From Delftia tsuruhatensis (lineage in GTDB: Bacteria; Pseudomonadota; Gammaproteobacteria; Burkholderiales; Burkholderiaceae_C), in contig NZ_LR813084.1 in assembly GCF_903815225.1 (NCBI RefSeq), positions 124,001 through 188,000 on the forward strand: a DNA stretch of 64,000 nt, read 5' to 3'. The position numbers and the translations under genes are program-made. The notes under the pieces are model-generated. The model was not told where the DNA came from. It searched no databases and saw only the letters and a program-made list of their open reading frames with translations. Shown here one piece after another: positions 1 through 8,663 of the stretch (its first letter is position 1; every line of letters begins with the position of its first letter).

Positions 1-1639
1 GCGCGGTGTTGGCCGAGGCCGCGTACTTGATGGTGCGCGTGAGGGAAGCACCGCCCGCATTCGTCAGCGTGACGGTGATGTCGGCATGGCCCACGCCGGC
101 GGGGGTGATCCGCAACGTGGCATTGCCGGCCTGGTTCGACGCGGCCAGGCCGCTGTCGGGCACCACGGCCTGGTTGCTCGACCGCGCCGTGACTTGCACG
201 CCCGCCGCGCCAGCGGCATCCTGCACGGTGAAGGCCAGCCCGGTCGAGGCCAGTGGGTCAAGGGCGTCGCCCACCACGCCCGAGAAGGCCGTCAGCGCCG
301 GCAGCGAGGCCGTGGGCGGGGCCGAGGCGGTGAAGGGCGCGCTCGTCGCATCGGCACTGCCACCGCGGGCATTGACCGCGCGCACGCGCAGCGTATAGCT
401 GCCCGGCAGCAGGCCTTCCAGCAACTGGCTGCTGCCCGTGGTCACGGCCGTGGAGGACACCGAGGCGAAGCCGTCCTGCGACAGCTCCACCACGTAGTAG
501 GCGGCGCCGATCACGGCATCCCAGGTGGCGGTGACCCGGTTGCCGGCGGGCGTGGCCACGAGGTTCGAAGGCGATGCGGGCGCTGCCGGGGGAAGGCTGT
601 CCTGCGGGGTCCAGGCCACCCCATAGAAACTGCCGGCCTGTGGCGCGGCGATGGGCTCGGCCGTACCGGCCAGCGTGCCCGCGTAGCCGCCGTGGTCGAA
701 GGCGCGGTACAGGCGGCCCGAGGTGTCGGTGGCCATCAGCATCACGTTGCCGCCACCCGTGTCGACGGCTGCCAGTCCGTGGGCCTTTGCCAGTCCCGGG
801 ATGGAGCCTGCCGGCTGCCAGGCGGTGCCATCGGCGGAGCGGCGGAACTTGCGGATGGCACCCGCATCGTTGTCCGCCACGTAGACGGTGTTCACCATGT
901 CCGGCCCGCCCTCGAGTCGCAGGAAGGCGATGCCGCGATAGGTGGCGGCAGTCAGGCCTGCCAGCGCCTGGACCGGCTGGATTCCCGAGGTCTGCAGTCC
1001 CGTGCCGATCTGGCTGAGCGTGCCCCCGTTGATGGCGGCGATCAGTTGCCCGCCGGCAATCGTGAGGCCCTGGACATTGCTGTTGTTCAGCTGAGAGATG
1101 CCCGTGCCGTCCGCGCCCACATGCCAGACGCCGTTGTTGGCGGCTGCCGTGCCCTTGCCACTGGCCCAGACGGCCGCGCAGTCGCTGCTGGCGGCGGCAC
1201 GTATGGAATCCTTGCTGAAGGCCGTGGCGCCGAACGGGCGCAGGCTGCCCACGCTGGCGTCCGGCCGTACCACGGCCACCGCGCGTGGCGCAGCGGCCGC
1301 TGTGGCGCCGTTGGGGTCGGTGCTCCCGGCGGCCACGGCATAACCGGGCACCACCAGGCAAAGGCCGTCTTCCGAGCGGCTGAGCAGGCCTTCCGAGCCC
1401 TTGCTGCTGGCCGCCAGCGGCGCCGCGCCTTCGGACAGCGCCAGCGACTGCACCAGCGTGCCGTCAACGCGGTACTCGTCGAGGAACACCGGCAGGGCTC
1501 CCGTGCCCGTGCCCACGCGGTAGGCCACCAGGTTGCCCGGAGAAAACGGCGCGGACCAGGCGGTGCCGCACAGGGCCAGGCAGGCCGTTGCAATTGCCCT
1601 GTGGCGCCAGTCCGTCGTATCCATGCGCATGCTCACCAT
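1..1639 (-). CDS. Secreted fibronectin type III domain protein (partial, C-terminus beyond left edge)
   Basis: The minus-strand frame is open from about 1639 to the window edge (at least 546 residues). ATGs in frame at 1639, 1630 and 1624 precede a signal-peptide-like stretch (ATACLALCGTAWSAP), so export is likely. The N-terminal half has short repeats of beta-propeller character (LVAYRVGTGTG, NVMLMATDTSGRLYRA, VYVADNDAGAIRKF). A fibronectin type III module follows at about residues 358-430, then an Ig-like segment (NATLRITPAGVGHADITVTLTNAGG). Function is unknown. This architecture is common in large extracellular proteins of Comamonadaceae, some of which carry a C-terminal enzyme or adhesin domain that would lie outside the window. 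The other long frames over this stretch are arginine-rich shadows. Confidence 0.75.
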   Translation of the reverse strand, partial: MVSMRMDTTDWRHRAIATACLALCGTAWSAPFSPGNLVAYRVGTGTGALPVFLDEYRVDGTLVQSLALSEGAAPLAASSKGSEGLLSRSEDGLCLVVPGYAVAAGSTDPNGATAAAAPRAVAVVRPDASVGSLRPFGATAFSKDSIRAAASSDCAAVWASGKGTAAANNGVWHVGADGTGISQLNNSNVQGLTIAGGQLIAAINGGTLSQIGTGLQTSGIQPVQALAGLTAATYRGIAFLRLEGGPDMVNTVYVADNDAGAIRKFRRSADGTAWQPAGSIPGLAKAHGLAAVDTGGGNVMLMATDTSGRLYRAFDHGGYAGTLAGTAEPIAAPQAGSFYGVAWTPQDSLPPAAPASPSNLVATPAGNRVTATWDAVIGAAYYVVELSQDGFASVSSTAVTTGSSQLLEGLLPGSYTLRVRAVNARGGSADATSAPFTASAPPTASLPALTAFSGVVGDALDPLASTGLAFTVQDAAGAAGVQVTARSSNQAVVPDSGLAASNQAGNATLRITPAGVGHADITVTLTNAGGASLTRTIKYAASANTA

Positions 1640-1715
1640 CCCCTGTGTGACAAATCGCGCGACTGTAGAAGCCGACGATGACAGCCTGGTGACGATGGGC
1701 ACGGGCCCTGCGGGC

Positions 1716-1745
1716 AAAAAAAAGCGGCTCCCCTGGGGGAGCCGC
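1716..1745 (-). terminator. Rho-independent terminator after the universal stress gene
   Basis: Ten-base arms GCGGCTCCCC and GGGGAGCCGC separated by two bases are followed, on the minus strand, by eight T residues (A run at 1716-1723). It lies 80 bp past the stress-protein stop and separates that gene from the secreted fibronectin protein. Confidence 0.85.
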
Positions 1746-1823
1746 CTGTGCCTTTGCGCCCTGAGGGCCGTGCTTTGCTTTTTCTGGGTGTGGGCGCGGG
1801 TCTGCCAGGGCGGGGAGACCGCG

Positions 1824-2246
1824 TCAGCGGATCAGCAGCACCGGGATCTGGCTGCCGGCCAGCACCTGGGTGCTGACCGATCCCATGACCAGGCGGCCCA
1901 GCGCGCCATGGCCGTGCGTGCCCATGATCAGCAGGTCGAACTTGCCTTCCTCGGCGGTCTTGATGATGGAGTCGGCGATCGGGCCCACCTTGGACAGGCG
2001 CGTGGCCTGCACGCCATGCTCGGCCAGGTAGCTGCACACGGGGTCCAGCACCTTGGTCGACTCCTCGGCGTAGTACTCGTCCACCACATCCTTGCCCAGG
2101 GCCGCGCGCGCGCGCGCCGGCAGCTGAGGCTGCACGGTGATGGCGCTGTAGCTGTGGGCCGAGCCCAGGATCTCGGGATGCGAGGTCAGGTAGGCCAGCA
2201 TCTTCTGGGTGTAGGGGCTGCCATCGACGGCGAGCAGAATGTTCAT
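1824..2246 (-). CDS. Universal stress protein, UspA family
   Basis: A 140-residue cytoplasmic protein spanning one complete Usp domain. It begins MNILLAVDGS, with the Asp of the beta-1 nucleotide pocket at residue 7. It ends with the ATP-binding signature G-x2-G-x9-G-S (GTHGHGALGRLVMGSV, starting at residue 109), so it belongs to the ATP-binding branch. Such proteins are induced by stress or growth arrest; the partner here cannot be inferred. The start is fixed by an excellent ribosome-binding site (AAAGGAGG, 7 nt before ATG). It appears monocistronic, with a strong terminator downstream. Confidence 0.92.
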   Translation of the reverse strand: MNILLAVDGSPYTQKMLAYLTSHPEILGSAHSYSAITVQPQLPARARAALGKDVVDEYYAEESTKVLDPVCSYLAEHGVQATRLSKVGPIADSIIKTAEEGKFDLLIMGTHGHGALGRLVMGSVSTQVLAGSQIPVLLIR

Positions 2247-2309
2247 GGGAAACCTCCTTTGGAATACCTCGAACTTAAGCCCAAACGGGGGCGGGTGGCT
2301 TGATGCAGG

Positions 2310-3200
2310 TCAAGCGCTTGCCGGAGCCCTGGCCGTCTCCACGGGCGTGTGCACCGGCACGTCGATGGTAGACCGAGGCAAAAAGCCCTCCTGCTCGCCC
2401 TTGCGCGCGTAGCCCAGCGGGTTGGCGACCACGCGGCATCGCCAGGCGCTGCCGTCCGCATGCAGGCCTTCGGCCACGTAGTCGCTGGGCGCGTGCAGGT
2501 GGCCGTGCAGCCACAGATCGGCAAAGGGCAGCAGGTCGTCGAGCACATTGCAGAACCCGGCCGTGCCCGGCACCAGGCCATAGCGCGGATCGGCGCTGCG
2601 CAGGCTGGGCGCGAAATGGGTGACAGCCACCGTGGGGCCATCGAAGGGTTGCGCCAGCGCCTGGCGCAACCAGTGCTGGCAGACCAGGGACTGTGCGCGC
2701 ATGGGCTCGGCCAGAAACGGCTCTCCGCCGCGCGTGCCACCGGTCTTTTGCAGGTAGAAGTTGGCCGCGCGGAAGGCCTTCTCGCGCAGCTTGAGCAGCC
2801 GGGCCAGATCGGTCACGCCTTCGTGCATGGACATGGCGTCGTAGTCGCTCCACAGCGTGGTGCCCACGAAGCGCACGCCGTCGAGCACGGTGGTCTCGCG
2901 CTCCAGCCAGACCATGCCCATGCGCTCGCAGGTGGCGCGCAGCCGCGCGTGGGCGGCGTCGAAGTCCTGCATGTCGTACTCATGGTTGCCGGGCACGAAG
3001 ACCACGGGGCAGGGCCAGCCCGCGTACCGGGGAAGGGGGGAGAAGCGCTCCAGGCCGAAGTTCTCGCCGTCCAGCAGGCTGCCATCCTGGTAGGAACCTA
3101 TGTCGCCGGCCAGCACCAGTACGTCGGCATCCGGCGCCGGCTCGGGCGCGTAATGGGGATGGACTTCGAGGTGCAGGTCGGACAGCAGCTGGATCTTCAT
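2310..3200 (-). CDS. Calcineurin-like metallophosphoesterase
   Basis: A 296-residue predicted cytoplasmic phosphoesterase with the full metal-binding set of the calcineurin fold: SDLH (D8, H10), GDIGS (D33), GNHEYD (N72, H73) and a C-terminal HGHLH (about residue 232). No signal peptide or membrane segment is seen. The substrate cannot be told from the sequence; relatives act on phosphomonoesters, cyclic nucleotides or nucleic acid ends. The ATG at 3200 lies immediately before the first motif strand, as is usual in the family. It follows the LysR gene on the same strand by 30 bp and may be co-transcribed with it. Confidence 0.85.
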   Translation of the reverse strand: MKIQLLSDLHLEVHPHYAPEPAPDADVLVLAGDIGSYQDGSLLDGENFGLERFSPLPRYAGWPCPVVFVPGNHEYDMQDFDAAHARLRATCERMGMVWLERETTVLDGVRFVGTTLWSDYDAMSMHEGVTDLARLLKLREKAFRAANFYLQKTGGTRGGEPFLAEPMRAQSLVCQHWLRQALAQPFDGPTVAVTHFAPSLRSADPRYGLVPGTAGFCNVLDDLLPFADLWLHGHLHAPSDYVAEGLHADGSAWRCRVVANPLGYARKGEQEGFLPRSTIDVPVHTPVETARAPASA

Positions 3201-3230
3201 GCGTCCGAGTATAGGAACAGTGCCGTGCCT

Positions 3231-4190
3231 TCAGGCATGGGGGAAGGTGACCTCGGCCGAACGTGTGAGCGTGCGCAGCAGCCAGTCGTAGGCCAGCGGG
3301 TGCGGCCCGCGCCGGCGCCACAGCGCATCCACGTGCACGGGCTGGACCTCGAAGGGCAGCTCGCGCAGCACCAGCCGGTCGGCCATGCCCGTGACCGGCA
3401 CGAAGTGGCGCGGCAGGATGGTCAGCAGGTTGGAGTTCATGACCACTCGCCCGGCCGTGAAGAACTGGTTGACTGTCAGAACCACCTGGCGCGTGCGGCC
3501 CAGCGAGGCCAGGGCCTCGTCGATGAAGCCGAAGGAGCGGCCCGAAAAGCTCACCAGCATGTGGCGCGCCGCGCAATAGTTGTCCAGCGTCAGCGGCACC
3601 TCGGCCAGTGGATGGCCCTGGCGCATCACGCACAGGTACTCGCCCTCATACAGGCGCCGGCTGTCGAAGGCCACCAGTGCGCCGGACTGGGCGCGCGCCG
3701 TCAGGTCGGCCAGCACGGCAGGGAAGTAGCCCACGGCCATGTCGGCCTCGCCGGCCTCCAGCAGGGCACGCGGGTCGCGCGTGGTCAGGGGCAGCACGCG
3801 GATGCCGATGCCGGGAGCCTCGCGCTCGAGCAGGCTGAACATGGGCGGTACCAGCGTGGCCGCCGTGGCGTCGGCCATGGCCAGCACGAAGGTGGTGGTC
3901 GCCGTGGAGGGATGGAATTCGCCGGGGGTCAGCGTCTCCTGCAACTGCTGCAGCGCCTCGCGGATCACAGGCCACAGCGCCAGCGCGCGCGGCGTGGGCT
4001 CCACGCCCTGGCCCTGGCGCACCAGCAATTCGTCACCCAGCGCCTCGCGCAGGCGGCGCAGCGCGTTGCTCACGGCCGGCTGGGTGATGGACAGCTTGTG
4101 CGCGGCGCGGGTCAGGCTGCGCTCGGCCATCACCTCGTCAAAGACGCGCAGCAGGTTCAGGTCCAGTGTGCGGAAGTTCAGGGCGGACAT
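3231..4190 (-). CDS. LysR-family transcriptional regulator
   Basis: A 319-residue LysR protein, normal length for the family. The N-terminal winged helix (residues about 8-66) reads LDLNLLRVFDEVMAERSLTRAA, then the recognition helix ITQPAVSNALRRLREALG. The effector-binding PBP-like domain follows. The start LNFRTLDLNLL resembles NodD/NahR-like members. It is divergent from the small membrane protein at 4332. The 140-bp gap holds two dyads that could be its operator. No metabolic gene adjoins it, so the effector is unknown. Confidence 0.9.
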   Translation of the reverse strand: MSALNFRTLDLNLLRVFDEVMAERSLTRAAHKLSITQPAVSNALRRLREALGDELLVRQGQGVEPTPRALALWPVIREALQQLQETLTPGEFHPSTATTTFVLAMADATAATLVPPMFSLLEREAPGIGIRVLPLTTRDPRALLEAGEADMAVGYFPAVLADLTARAQSGALVAFDSRRLYEGEYLCVMRQGHPLAEVPLTLDNYCAARHMLVSFSGRSFGFIDEALASLGRTRQVVLTVNQFFTAGRVVMNSNLLTILPRHFVPVTGMADRLVLRELPFEVQPVHVDALWRRRGPHPLAYDWLLRTLTRSAEVTFPHA

Positions 4191-4232
4191 GGCGGCAGGC
4201 GCTGAGTCATCACTGGCGTGAATGCTACAGAT

Positions 4233-4270
4233 TCAAGATATAAATTTGAAGAACTCTAGGGTAAACCCTA
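4233..4270. promoter_or_regulatory. Dyads between LysR gene and small membrane protein gene
   Basis: The divergent intergenic region has a TTCAA/TTGAA dyad inside an AT-rich patch (about 4232-4250) and a 14-bp palindrome TAGGGTAAACCCTA (4257-4270). LysR proteins usually bind a dyad of this type next to their own divergent promoter. Assignment to this LysR is inference. Confidence 0.4.
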
Positions 4271-4331
4271 TAGTTATCCCCAGTCGCCCGCCACGCCGCC
4301 AAAAGCGGCCATTTAACTGGGTTTATCTGCC

Positions 4332-4751
4332 ATGAGCAACTTCATTTACAACTCCTACTGTGTCGAGCACCCTGGTGTGGTGCATGTCTATCAAGCCACC
4401 GATGACCGCAAGACCGCGGTGCGTCGCTTCTCCGGCAGGCGTGGTGCCAGCGCCCTGCTGCTGGCCGCCCTGGTCGCCGCCCTGATGGTGGTGGTCAACG
4501 AAGTGGCCCACAACTGGACCGACGGCCACATGCTGGGCGCATGGGTGGTGCTCTGGGTTGCTGCCTTCATGGGCCTGGCCCTGTTTTCGGCTCCCGCCCG
4601 CCGCGCTGCCATGATGGTCCGCGCCGGCTACCGCGCCTGGAAGGAAAGCCGCCAGCAGGCCGCCGCCGACGAGCGCATCTGGAATGCCGCCCTGCAGGAC
4701 GCCCGCCTGATGGCCGACCTGGCCCGCGCGATGGACCGTCAAGGCAACTGA
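4332..4751 (+). CDS. Small two-helix membrane protein of unknown function
   Basis: A 139-residue protein not matched to a named family. Two hydrophobic segments (ASALLLAALVAALMVVVNEV, residues about 39-58, and LGAWVVLWVAAFMGLALFSA, about 66-86) suggest an inner-membrane hairpin. A basic, alanine/glutamine-rich C-terminal tail follows (RAWKESRQQAAADERIWNAALQDARLMADLARAM), likely a cytoplasmic helix. Codon use fits its neighbours. It is divergent from the LysR gene, so that regulator may control it. A rho-independent terminator follows at 4784. Confidence 0.75.
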   Translation: MSNFIYNSYCVEHPGVVHVYQATDDRKTAVRRFSGRRGASALLLAALVAALMVVVNEVAHNWTDGHMLGAWVVLWVAAFMGLALFSAPARRAAMMVRAGYRAWKESRQQAAADERIWNAALQDARLMADLARAMDRQGN

Positions 4752-4783
4752 TCTCTGCCTGGGGCGCCTTTCGGCGATCCTCC

Positions 4784-4817
4784 AAAAAAGCCGCTGCCCA
4801 CAAGGCGCGGCTTTTTT
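4784..4817 (+). terminator. Terminator of the small membrane protein gene
   Basis: Arms AAAAAAGCCGC and GCGGCTTTTTT flank a 12-base loop, with the T tract on the plus strand, 33 bp after the stop codon. Confidence 0.85.
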
Positions 4818-4847
4818 GTTGTCTGGGGGTGTCGTTGAAACGCTACA

Positions 4848-4874
4848 AAAAAGCCTCGCTTCGCGAGGCTTTTT
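4848..4874 (-). terminator. Bidirectional terminator between the membrane protein gene and pckG
   Basis: Perfect 12-bp arms AAAAAGCCTCGC and GCGAGGCTTTTT with a three-base loop. It lies 19 bp past the pckG stop and has T tracts in both directions, so it can stop pckG transcripts and back up the previous terminator. Confidence 0.88.
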
Positions 4875-4892
4875 CGATGTACCGGCGCCGGG

Positions 4893-6758
4893 TCAGGCGG
4901 TCAAGCGCTTTTCCAGTTCAGCCTTGGTGGCCAGCAGTTCCTGGGGCAGCTTGTGGGCCAGCTTGTCGAAATGCTCGGCGTGCAGCTGCATTTCCTCGGC
5001 CCAGGCAGCCTTGTCGATGCTGGTGACGTTGGCGAACTGCTCAGCCGTGAAGTCCAGGCCGTTCCAGTTGATCTCGGCGTACTGCGGGGCGATGCCGAAG
5101 GCGGTCTGCTCGCCCTGGGCCTGGCCTTCGATGCGGTCGATCATCCACTTGAGCACGCGCATGTTCTCGCCGTAGCCGGGCCAGACGAACTTGCCTTCGG
5201 CGTTCTTGCGGAACCAGTTGGTGGTGAAGATCCGGGGCAGGACGGCGCCCTGGCCTGCGATCTTGGCGCCCAGCGTCAGCCAGTGCTGGAAATAGTCGCT
5301 CATGTTGTAGCCGGCGAACGGCAGCATGGCGAAGGGGTCGCGGCGCACCACGCCCTGGGCGCCGAAGGCGGCGGCCGTGGTCTCGGAGCCCATGGTCGCG
5401 GCCATGTAGACACCTTCGACCCAGTCGCGCGCCTCGGTCACCAGGGGCACGGTGGTCGAGCGGCGGCCGCCGAAGATGAGGGCGTCGATCTTCACGCCCT
5501 TGGGGTCGTCCCAGGCTTCGTCCAGCGCGGGGTTGTTGGTGGCGGCCACGGTGAAGCGGGCGTTGGGGTGGGCGGCCTTGGCGCCAGTCTCGCGGGCGAT
5601 CTGGGGCGTCCAGTCCTTGCCCTGCCAGTCGATCAGGTGATCGGGCAGCTTGCCGCTGTCCTTTTCCATGCCTTCCCACCAGACGTCGCCGTCATCGGTC
5701 AGCGCGACGTTCGTGAAGATCACGTTCTTGTCGAGGCTGGCCATGCAGTTGGGGTTGGTGTGGTAGTTCGTGCCCGGGGCCACGCCGAAATAGCCGGCCT
5801 CGGGGTTGATGGCGCGCAGCGAGCCGTCGGCCTGGGGCTTGATCCAGGCGATGTCGTCGCCGATGGTGGTGACCTTCCAGCCTTCGAAGGCCTTGGGCGG
5901 CACCAGCATGGAGAAGTTGGTCTTGCCGCAGGCGCTGGGGAAGGCCGCGGCGACGTGGTACTTCTTGCCCTCGGGGTTGGTCACGCCCAGGATCAGCATG
6001 TGCTCGGCCAGCCAGCCCTGGTCGCGGCCCATGGTGGAGGCGATGCGCAGCGCGAAGCACTTCTTGCCCAGAAGCGCGTTGCCGCCGTAGCCCGAGCCGT
6101 AGCTCCAGATCTCGCGCGTCTCGGGGTAGTGGACGATGTACTTGGTCTTGTTGCAGGGCCAGCTGGTCTGGTCCTTTTCACCGGCCGCCAGGGGGGCGCC
6201 CACGGTGTGCATGCAGGGCACGAAGTCGCCATCGGTGCCGATCACGTCGTACACGGCGCGGCCCATGCGCGTCATGATCTTCATGTTCACGGCCACATAG
6301 GCGCTGTCGGACAGCTCCACGCCCACGTGCGCGATGGGCGAGCCCAGCGGGCCCATGGAGAACGGCACGACGTACATGGTGCGGCCGGCCATGCAGCCGT
6401 CGAACAGGGGCTGCAGCGTGGCGCGCATCTCGTTCGGGGCCATCCAGTTGTTGGTGGGGCCCGCATCTTCCTTGTTGGCCGAGCAGATGTAGGTGCGGTC
6501 CTCGACGCGCGCCACGTCCGAAGGGTCGGACCAGGCCAGGTAGCTGCCGGGGCGCTTGGAGGGGTTGAGCTTCTTGAAGGTGCCGGCATCGACGAGCTGC
6601 TGGCACAGCTGCTCGTATTCCTCCTGGGAGCCGTCGCACCAGTGGATGCGGGCGGGCTTGCACAGGGCGGCCATTTCGGCGACCCAGGCGATCAGGCGGT
6701 TGTTCTTGACGTAGGCAGGGGCCTGGATGTTCAGGCCTTGCATGACGGGTGCGTTCAT
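4893..6758 (-). CDS. pckG: Phosphoenolpyruvate carboxykinase (GTP)
   Basis: A 621-residue cytosolic enzyme of the GTP-dependent class. It converts oxaloacetate plus GTP to PEP, CO2 and GDP, the entry to gluconeogenesis. The P-loop ([13 protein letters not shown]) with the conserved hyper-reactive Cys, the kinase-2 motif (GDDIAW), the substrate loop ([12 protein letters not shown]) and [10 protein letters not shown] are all present. Length agrees with the family. I start at [10 protein letters not shown] (ATG at 6758, preceded by GGAAG) rather than at an upstream in-frame codon whose extra 52 residues look non-coding. It is a single gene with its own terminator; a dyad sits in its leader. Confidence 0.97.
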   Translation of the reverse strand: MNAPVMQGLNIQAPAYVKNNRLIAWVAEMAALCKPARIHWCDGSQEEYEQLCQQLVDAGTFKKLNPSKRPGSYLAWSDPSDVARVEDRTYICSANKEDAGPTNNWMAPNEMRATLQPLFDGCMAGRTMYVVPFSMGPLGSPIAHVGVELSDSAYVAVNMKIMTRMGRAVYDVIGTDGDFVPCMHTVGAPLAAGEKDQTSWPCNKTKYIVHYPETREIWSYGSGYGGNALLGKKCFALRIASTMGRDQGWLAEHMLILGVTNPEGKKYHVAAAFPSACGKTNFSMLVPPKAFEGWKVTTIGDDIAWIKPQADGSLRAINPEAGYFGVAPGTNYHTNPNCMASLDKNVIFTNVALTDDGDVWWEGMEKDSGKLPDHLIDWQGKDWTPQIARETGAKAAHPNARFTVAATNNPALDEAWDDPKGVKIDALIFGGRRSTTVPLVTEARDWVEGVYMAATMGSETTAAAFGAQGVVRRDPFAMLPFAGYNMSDYFQHWLTLGAKIAGQGAVLPRIFTTNWFRKNAEGKFVWPGYGENMRVLKWMIDRIEGQAQGEQTAFGIAPQYAEINWNGLDFTAEQFANVTSIDKAAWAEEMQLHAEHFDKLAHKLPQELLATKAELEKRLTA

Positions 6759-6775
6759 CGCGGAGCTTCCTTCAA

Positions 6776-6796
6776 TTGAAAAAACCAGTTTTTCAA
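6776..6796. promoter_or_regulatory. Inverted repeat in the pckG leader
   Basis: Eight-base arms TTGAAAAA and TTTTTCAA separated by five bases, about 20 bp upstream of the pckG start and just before its ribosome-binding site. It could be an operator or a weak hairpin affecting translation. No regulator can be named. Confidence 0.35.
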
Positions 6797-6959
6797 AGAG
6801 GACGCGCCATGTGCCTGCGCGCCAGCTTTGAGAAACAGGCTTTTGTGCAGACGGCGCGCGAAGGAAGCTCTTCTCGGGGCGATGAGGTGGCGCTGGCGGA
6901 GGCTGGCGGCGCACCGGCTGGGGATTCGATTCTAGGGAGCGGTCACGAATTTGTCAGCA

Positions 6960-7036
6960 AGCGAATGGCAAAAAGTATGCATTCTATGCATCATGAAATG
7001 CAACAAATGATATTGAATTGCCTGTTGAACAGGCAA
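6960..7036. other. AT-rich intergenic stretch with a 19-bp palindrome
   Basis: The gap between pckG and the next small gene is about 330 bp and AT-rich for this genome. It contains short TGCAT/ATGCA repeats and an almost perfect palindrome TTGCCTGTT-G-AACAGGCAA (7018-7036). The palindrome could be an operator or an upstream hairpin. The stretch presumably carries the pckG promoter. No coding frame is convincing. Confidence 0.4.
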
Positions 7037-7040
7037 GAAA

Positions 7041-7061
7041 AAGCCCCGCAAGGCGGGGCTT
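7041..7061 (-). terminator. Terminator after the 50-residue membrane protein gene
   Basis: Arms AAGCCCCGC and GCGGGGCTT with a three-base loop, followed on the minus strand by a T-rich run (TTTTTCTT). It sits 25 bp past the stop codon, which supports the small gene being real. Confidence 0.85.
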
Positions 7062-7085
7062 CGAAGAGGATGCAGGGGAACCGGC

Positions 7086-7238
7086 TCAGGCCATGTTGAC
7101 CGCGATGAAGGCCAGCAGGAACATCATCACGGCACCGGCCAGGGGCAGGATGACGGGGATGTAGGGCACGACGGCTTCCGTGGCGTCGTCGGTGGCCGTG
7201 GATTCGGTGGCGTGGCTCGCTGCGGGATCATGCGACAT
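7086..7238 (-). CDS. Small single-span membrane protein (50 residues)
   Basis: The frame reads MSHDPAASHATESTATDD, then a hydrophobic segment IPVILPLAGAVMMFLLAFIAV close to the C-terminus. This suggests a short periplasmic or cytoplasmic Ser/Thr/Asp tail and one membrane helix. The ATG at 7238 has a ribosome-binding site (CAGGAG, 8-9 nt away), and a strong terminator follows. A longer start at 7274 is possible but has no comparable site. Function is unknown; small hydrophobic proteins of this shape are often accessory subunits of respiratory complexes, but nothing here shows that. Confidence 0.7.
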   Translation of the reverse strand: MSHDPAASHATESTATDDATEAVVPYIPVILPLAGAVMMFLLAFIAVNMA

Positions 7239-7328
7239 GCGGTGCGCTCCTGGCTGCAATGGGATTCGGGCCATTGTAGGCAGCGTGCGCGGCGGGCGCG
7301 TCTGGGGAAAGCCATGACGCGCCGGCGC

Positions 7329-8528
7329 TCACGCCGCGTTCACCTGCATGCCTTCGGCCTGCAGGGCGGCGATGACCTCGTCGACATGGGCCTTGTTGCG
7401 TGTCTGCAGCACCAGCTCGATCTCCACGCTTTGCGCGGCCAGCAGGGTGAAGGCGCGCTGATGGTGCACCTCCTCGATGTTGGCGCCGGCGGTGGCCACG
7501 GTGGCCGTGATGCGCGCCAGCACGCCGGGCACGTCGCGCGCGCTGACCTTGATGCGCGCAAGCCGCCCCGAGCGCACCATGCCGCGCCCGATGATGGAGG
7601 CCAGCAGCAGCGGGTCGATGTTGCCGCCCGACAGGATCAGGCCCACCTTCCTGCCCGCGAAGCGTTGCGGATGGCGCAGCAGGGCGGCCAGGCCGGCGGC
7701 GCCCGCGCCCTCGACCAGGGTCTTCTCGATCTCCAGCAGCATGAGCACGGCCTGCTCGATGTCGCCTTCATCGACCAGCAGGAGGTCGTCCACCAGGCGG
7801 CTCACGATCTCCTGCGTGATCGCTCCGGGCTGTGTGACGGCGATGCCCTCGGCGATGGTGGAGCTGCCCATGGGCAGCTCGGCCTGGCGCACGGCGTTGA
7901 ACATCGAGGGGAAGCGCTGGGTCTGCACGCCGATGATCTCGATGGCCGGATTCAGCGCCTTGGCCGCCGTGGCCACGCCCGCGATCAGGCCGCCGCCGCC
8001 GATGGCCACGACAAGCTGCTCCAGGTCGGGCTGCTCGGCCAGCATCTCCAGCGCCAGCGTGCCCTGGCCGGCGGCGATCTGCTCGTCGTCATAGGGGTGG
8101 ACGAAGCACAGGCCCTGCTGCTCGGCCAGCGTGTAGGCGTGCTGGCGCGCCTCGGCCAGGGAGTCTCCGTGCAGCACGACCTCCGCTCCGAAGCCGCGTG
8201 TGCGCTCCACCTTCACGCCGGGCGTGAAGCGTGGCATGACGATGACGGCACGCACACCCAGGCGCTGCGCGTGGTAGGCCACGCCCTGTGCGTGGTTGCC
8301 CGCGCTCATGGCGACCACGCCGCGCGCGCGCTCCTCGGGCGAGAGCTGGGCCAGCTTGTTGAAGGCCCCGCGCTCCTTGAACGAGGCCGTGAACTGCAGG
8401 TTCTCGAACTTGAGGTAGACCTGCGCCCCCGTGATCTGGGACAGGGTGCGCGATTCCACGCAGGGCGTTTCGAGCACGGCGCCGCGCAGGCGGTCGGCGG
8501 CGTTGCGGATGTCTGGGAGGCTGAGCAT
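7329..8528 (-). CDS. ilvA: Threonine ammonia-lyase (threonine dehydratase, single ACT domain form)
   Basis: A 399-residue PLP enzyme that deaminates threonine (often also serine) to 2-oxobutyrate and ammonia, feeding isoleucine synthesis or threonine breakdown. The PLP lysine lies in SFKERGAFNK (K51), the phosphate-binding loop is VAIGGGGLIAG and SGGNID closes the site. A single ACT domain fills residues about 325-399 (ARIKVSARDVPGVLARITATVA). This is the medium-length form with one regulatory domain, not the two-domain IlvA of enterics, so a catabolic role is also possible. The frame continues upstream without a stop; I start at MLSLPDI (ATG 8528), which matches where the family begins. Confidence 0.92.
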   Translation of the reverse strand: MLSLPDIRNAADRLRGAVLETPCVESRTLSQITGAQVYLKFENLQFTASFKERGAFNKLAQLSPEERARGVVAMSAGNHAQGVAYHAQRLGVRAVIVMPRFTPGVKVERTRGFGAEVVLHGDSLAEARQHAYTLAEQQGLCFVHPYDDEQIAAGQGTLALEMLAEQPDLEQLVVAIGGGGLIAGVATAAKALNPAIEIIGVQTQRFPSMFNAVRQAELPMGSSTIAEGIAVTQPGAITQEIVSRLVDDLLLVDEGDIEQAVLMLLEIEKTLVEGAGAAGLAALLRHPQRFAGRKVGLILSGGNIDPLLLASIIGRGMVRSGRLARIKVSARDVPGVLARITATVATAGANIEEVHHQRAFTLLAAQSVEIELVLQTRNKAHVDEVIAALQAEGMQVNAA

Positions 8529-8612
8529 GGTGCATTGTGGCGCACGGCGGGCCGGCACGGAGCCGGGCATGCACCGGATTGTCCGAACGGAGCGTTGCCC
8601 CGGCTCCCATAA

Positions 8613-8631
8613 TAAAATAAGAATCATTCCT
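8613..8631. promoter_or_regulatory. Possible Fur box / promoter upstream of the AraC regulator gene
   Basis: An AT-rich patch containing AATAAGAATCATTCCT matches the 19-bp Fur consensus at 12 positions, all seven of AATCATT included. It overlaps a plausible -10 (ATAATAAAAT). The downstream protein resembles PchR-type regulators, which are often iron-controlled, but the match is moderate. Confidence 0.4.
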
Positions 8632-8663
8632 GTTTGCGGGGCTTGTATCGCTCCGGCCGTGCC

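Noticed and set aside
2349..6779. Long plus-strand frames opposite the metallophosphoesterase, LysR and pckG genes
   Set aside because: All are His/Gln/Val-rich antisense shadows of well-recognised minus-strand proteins.
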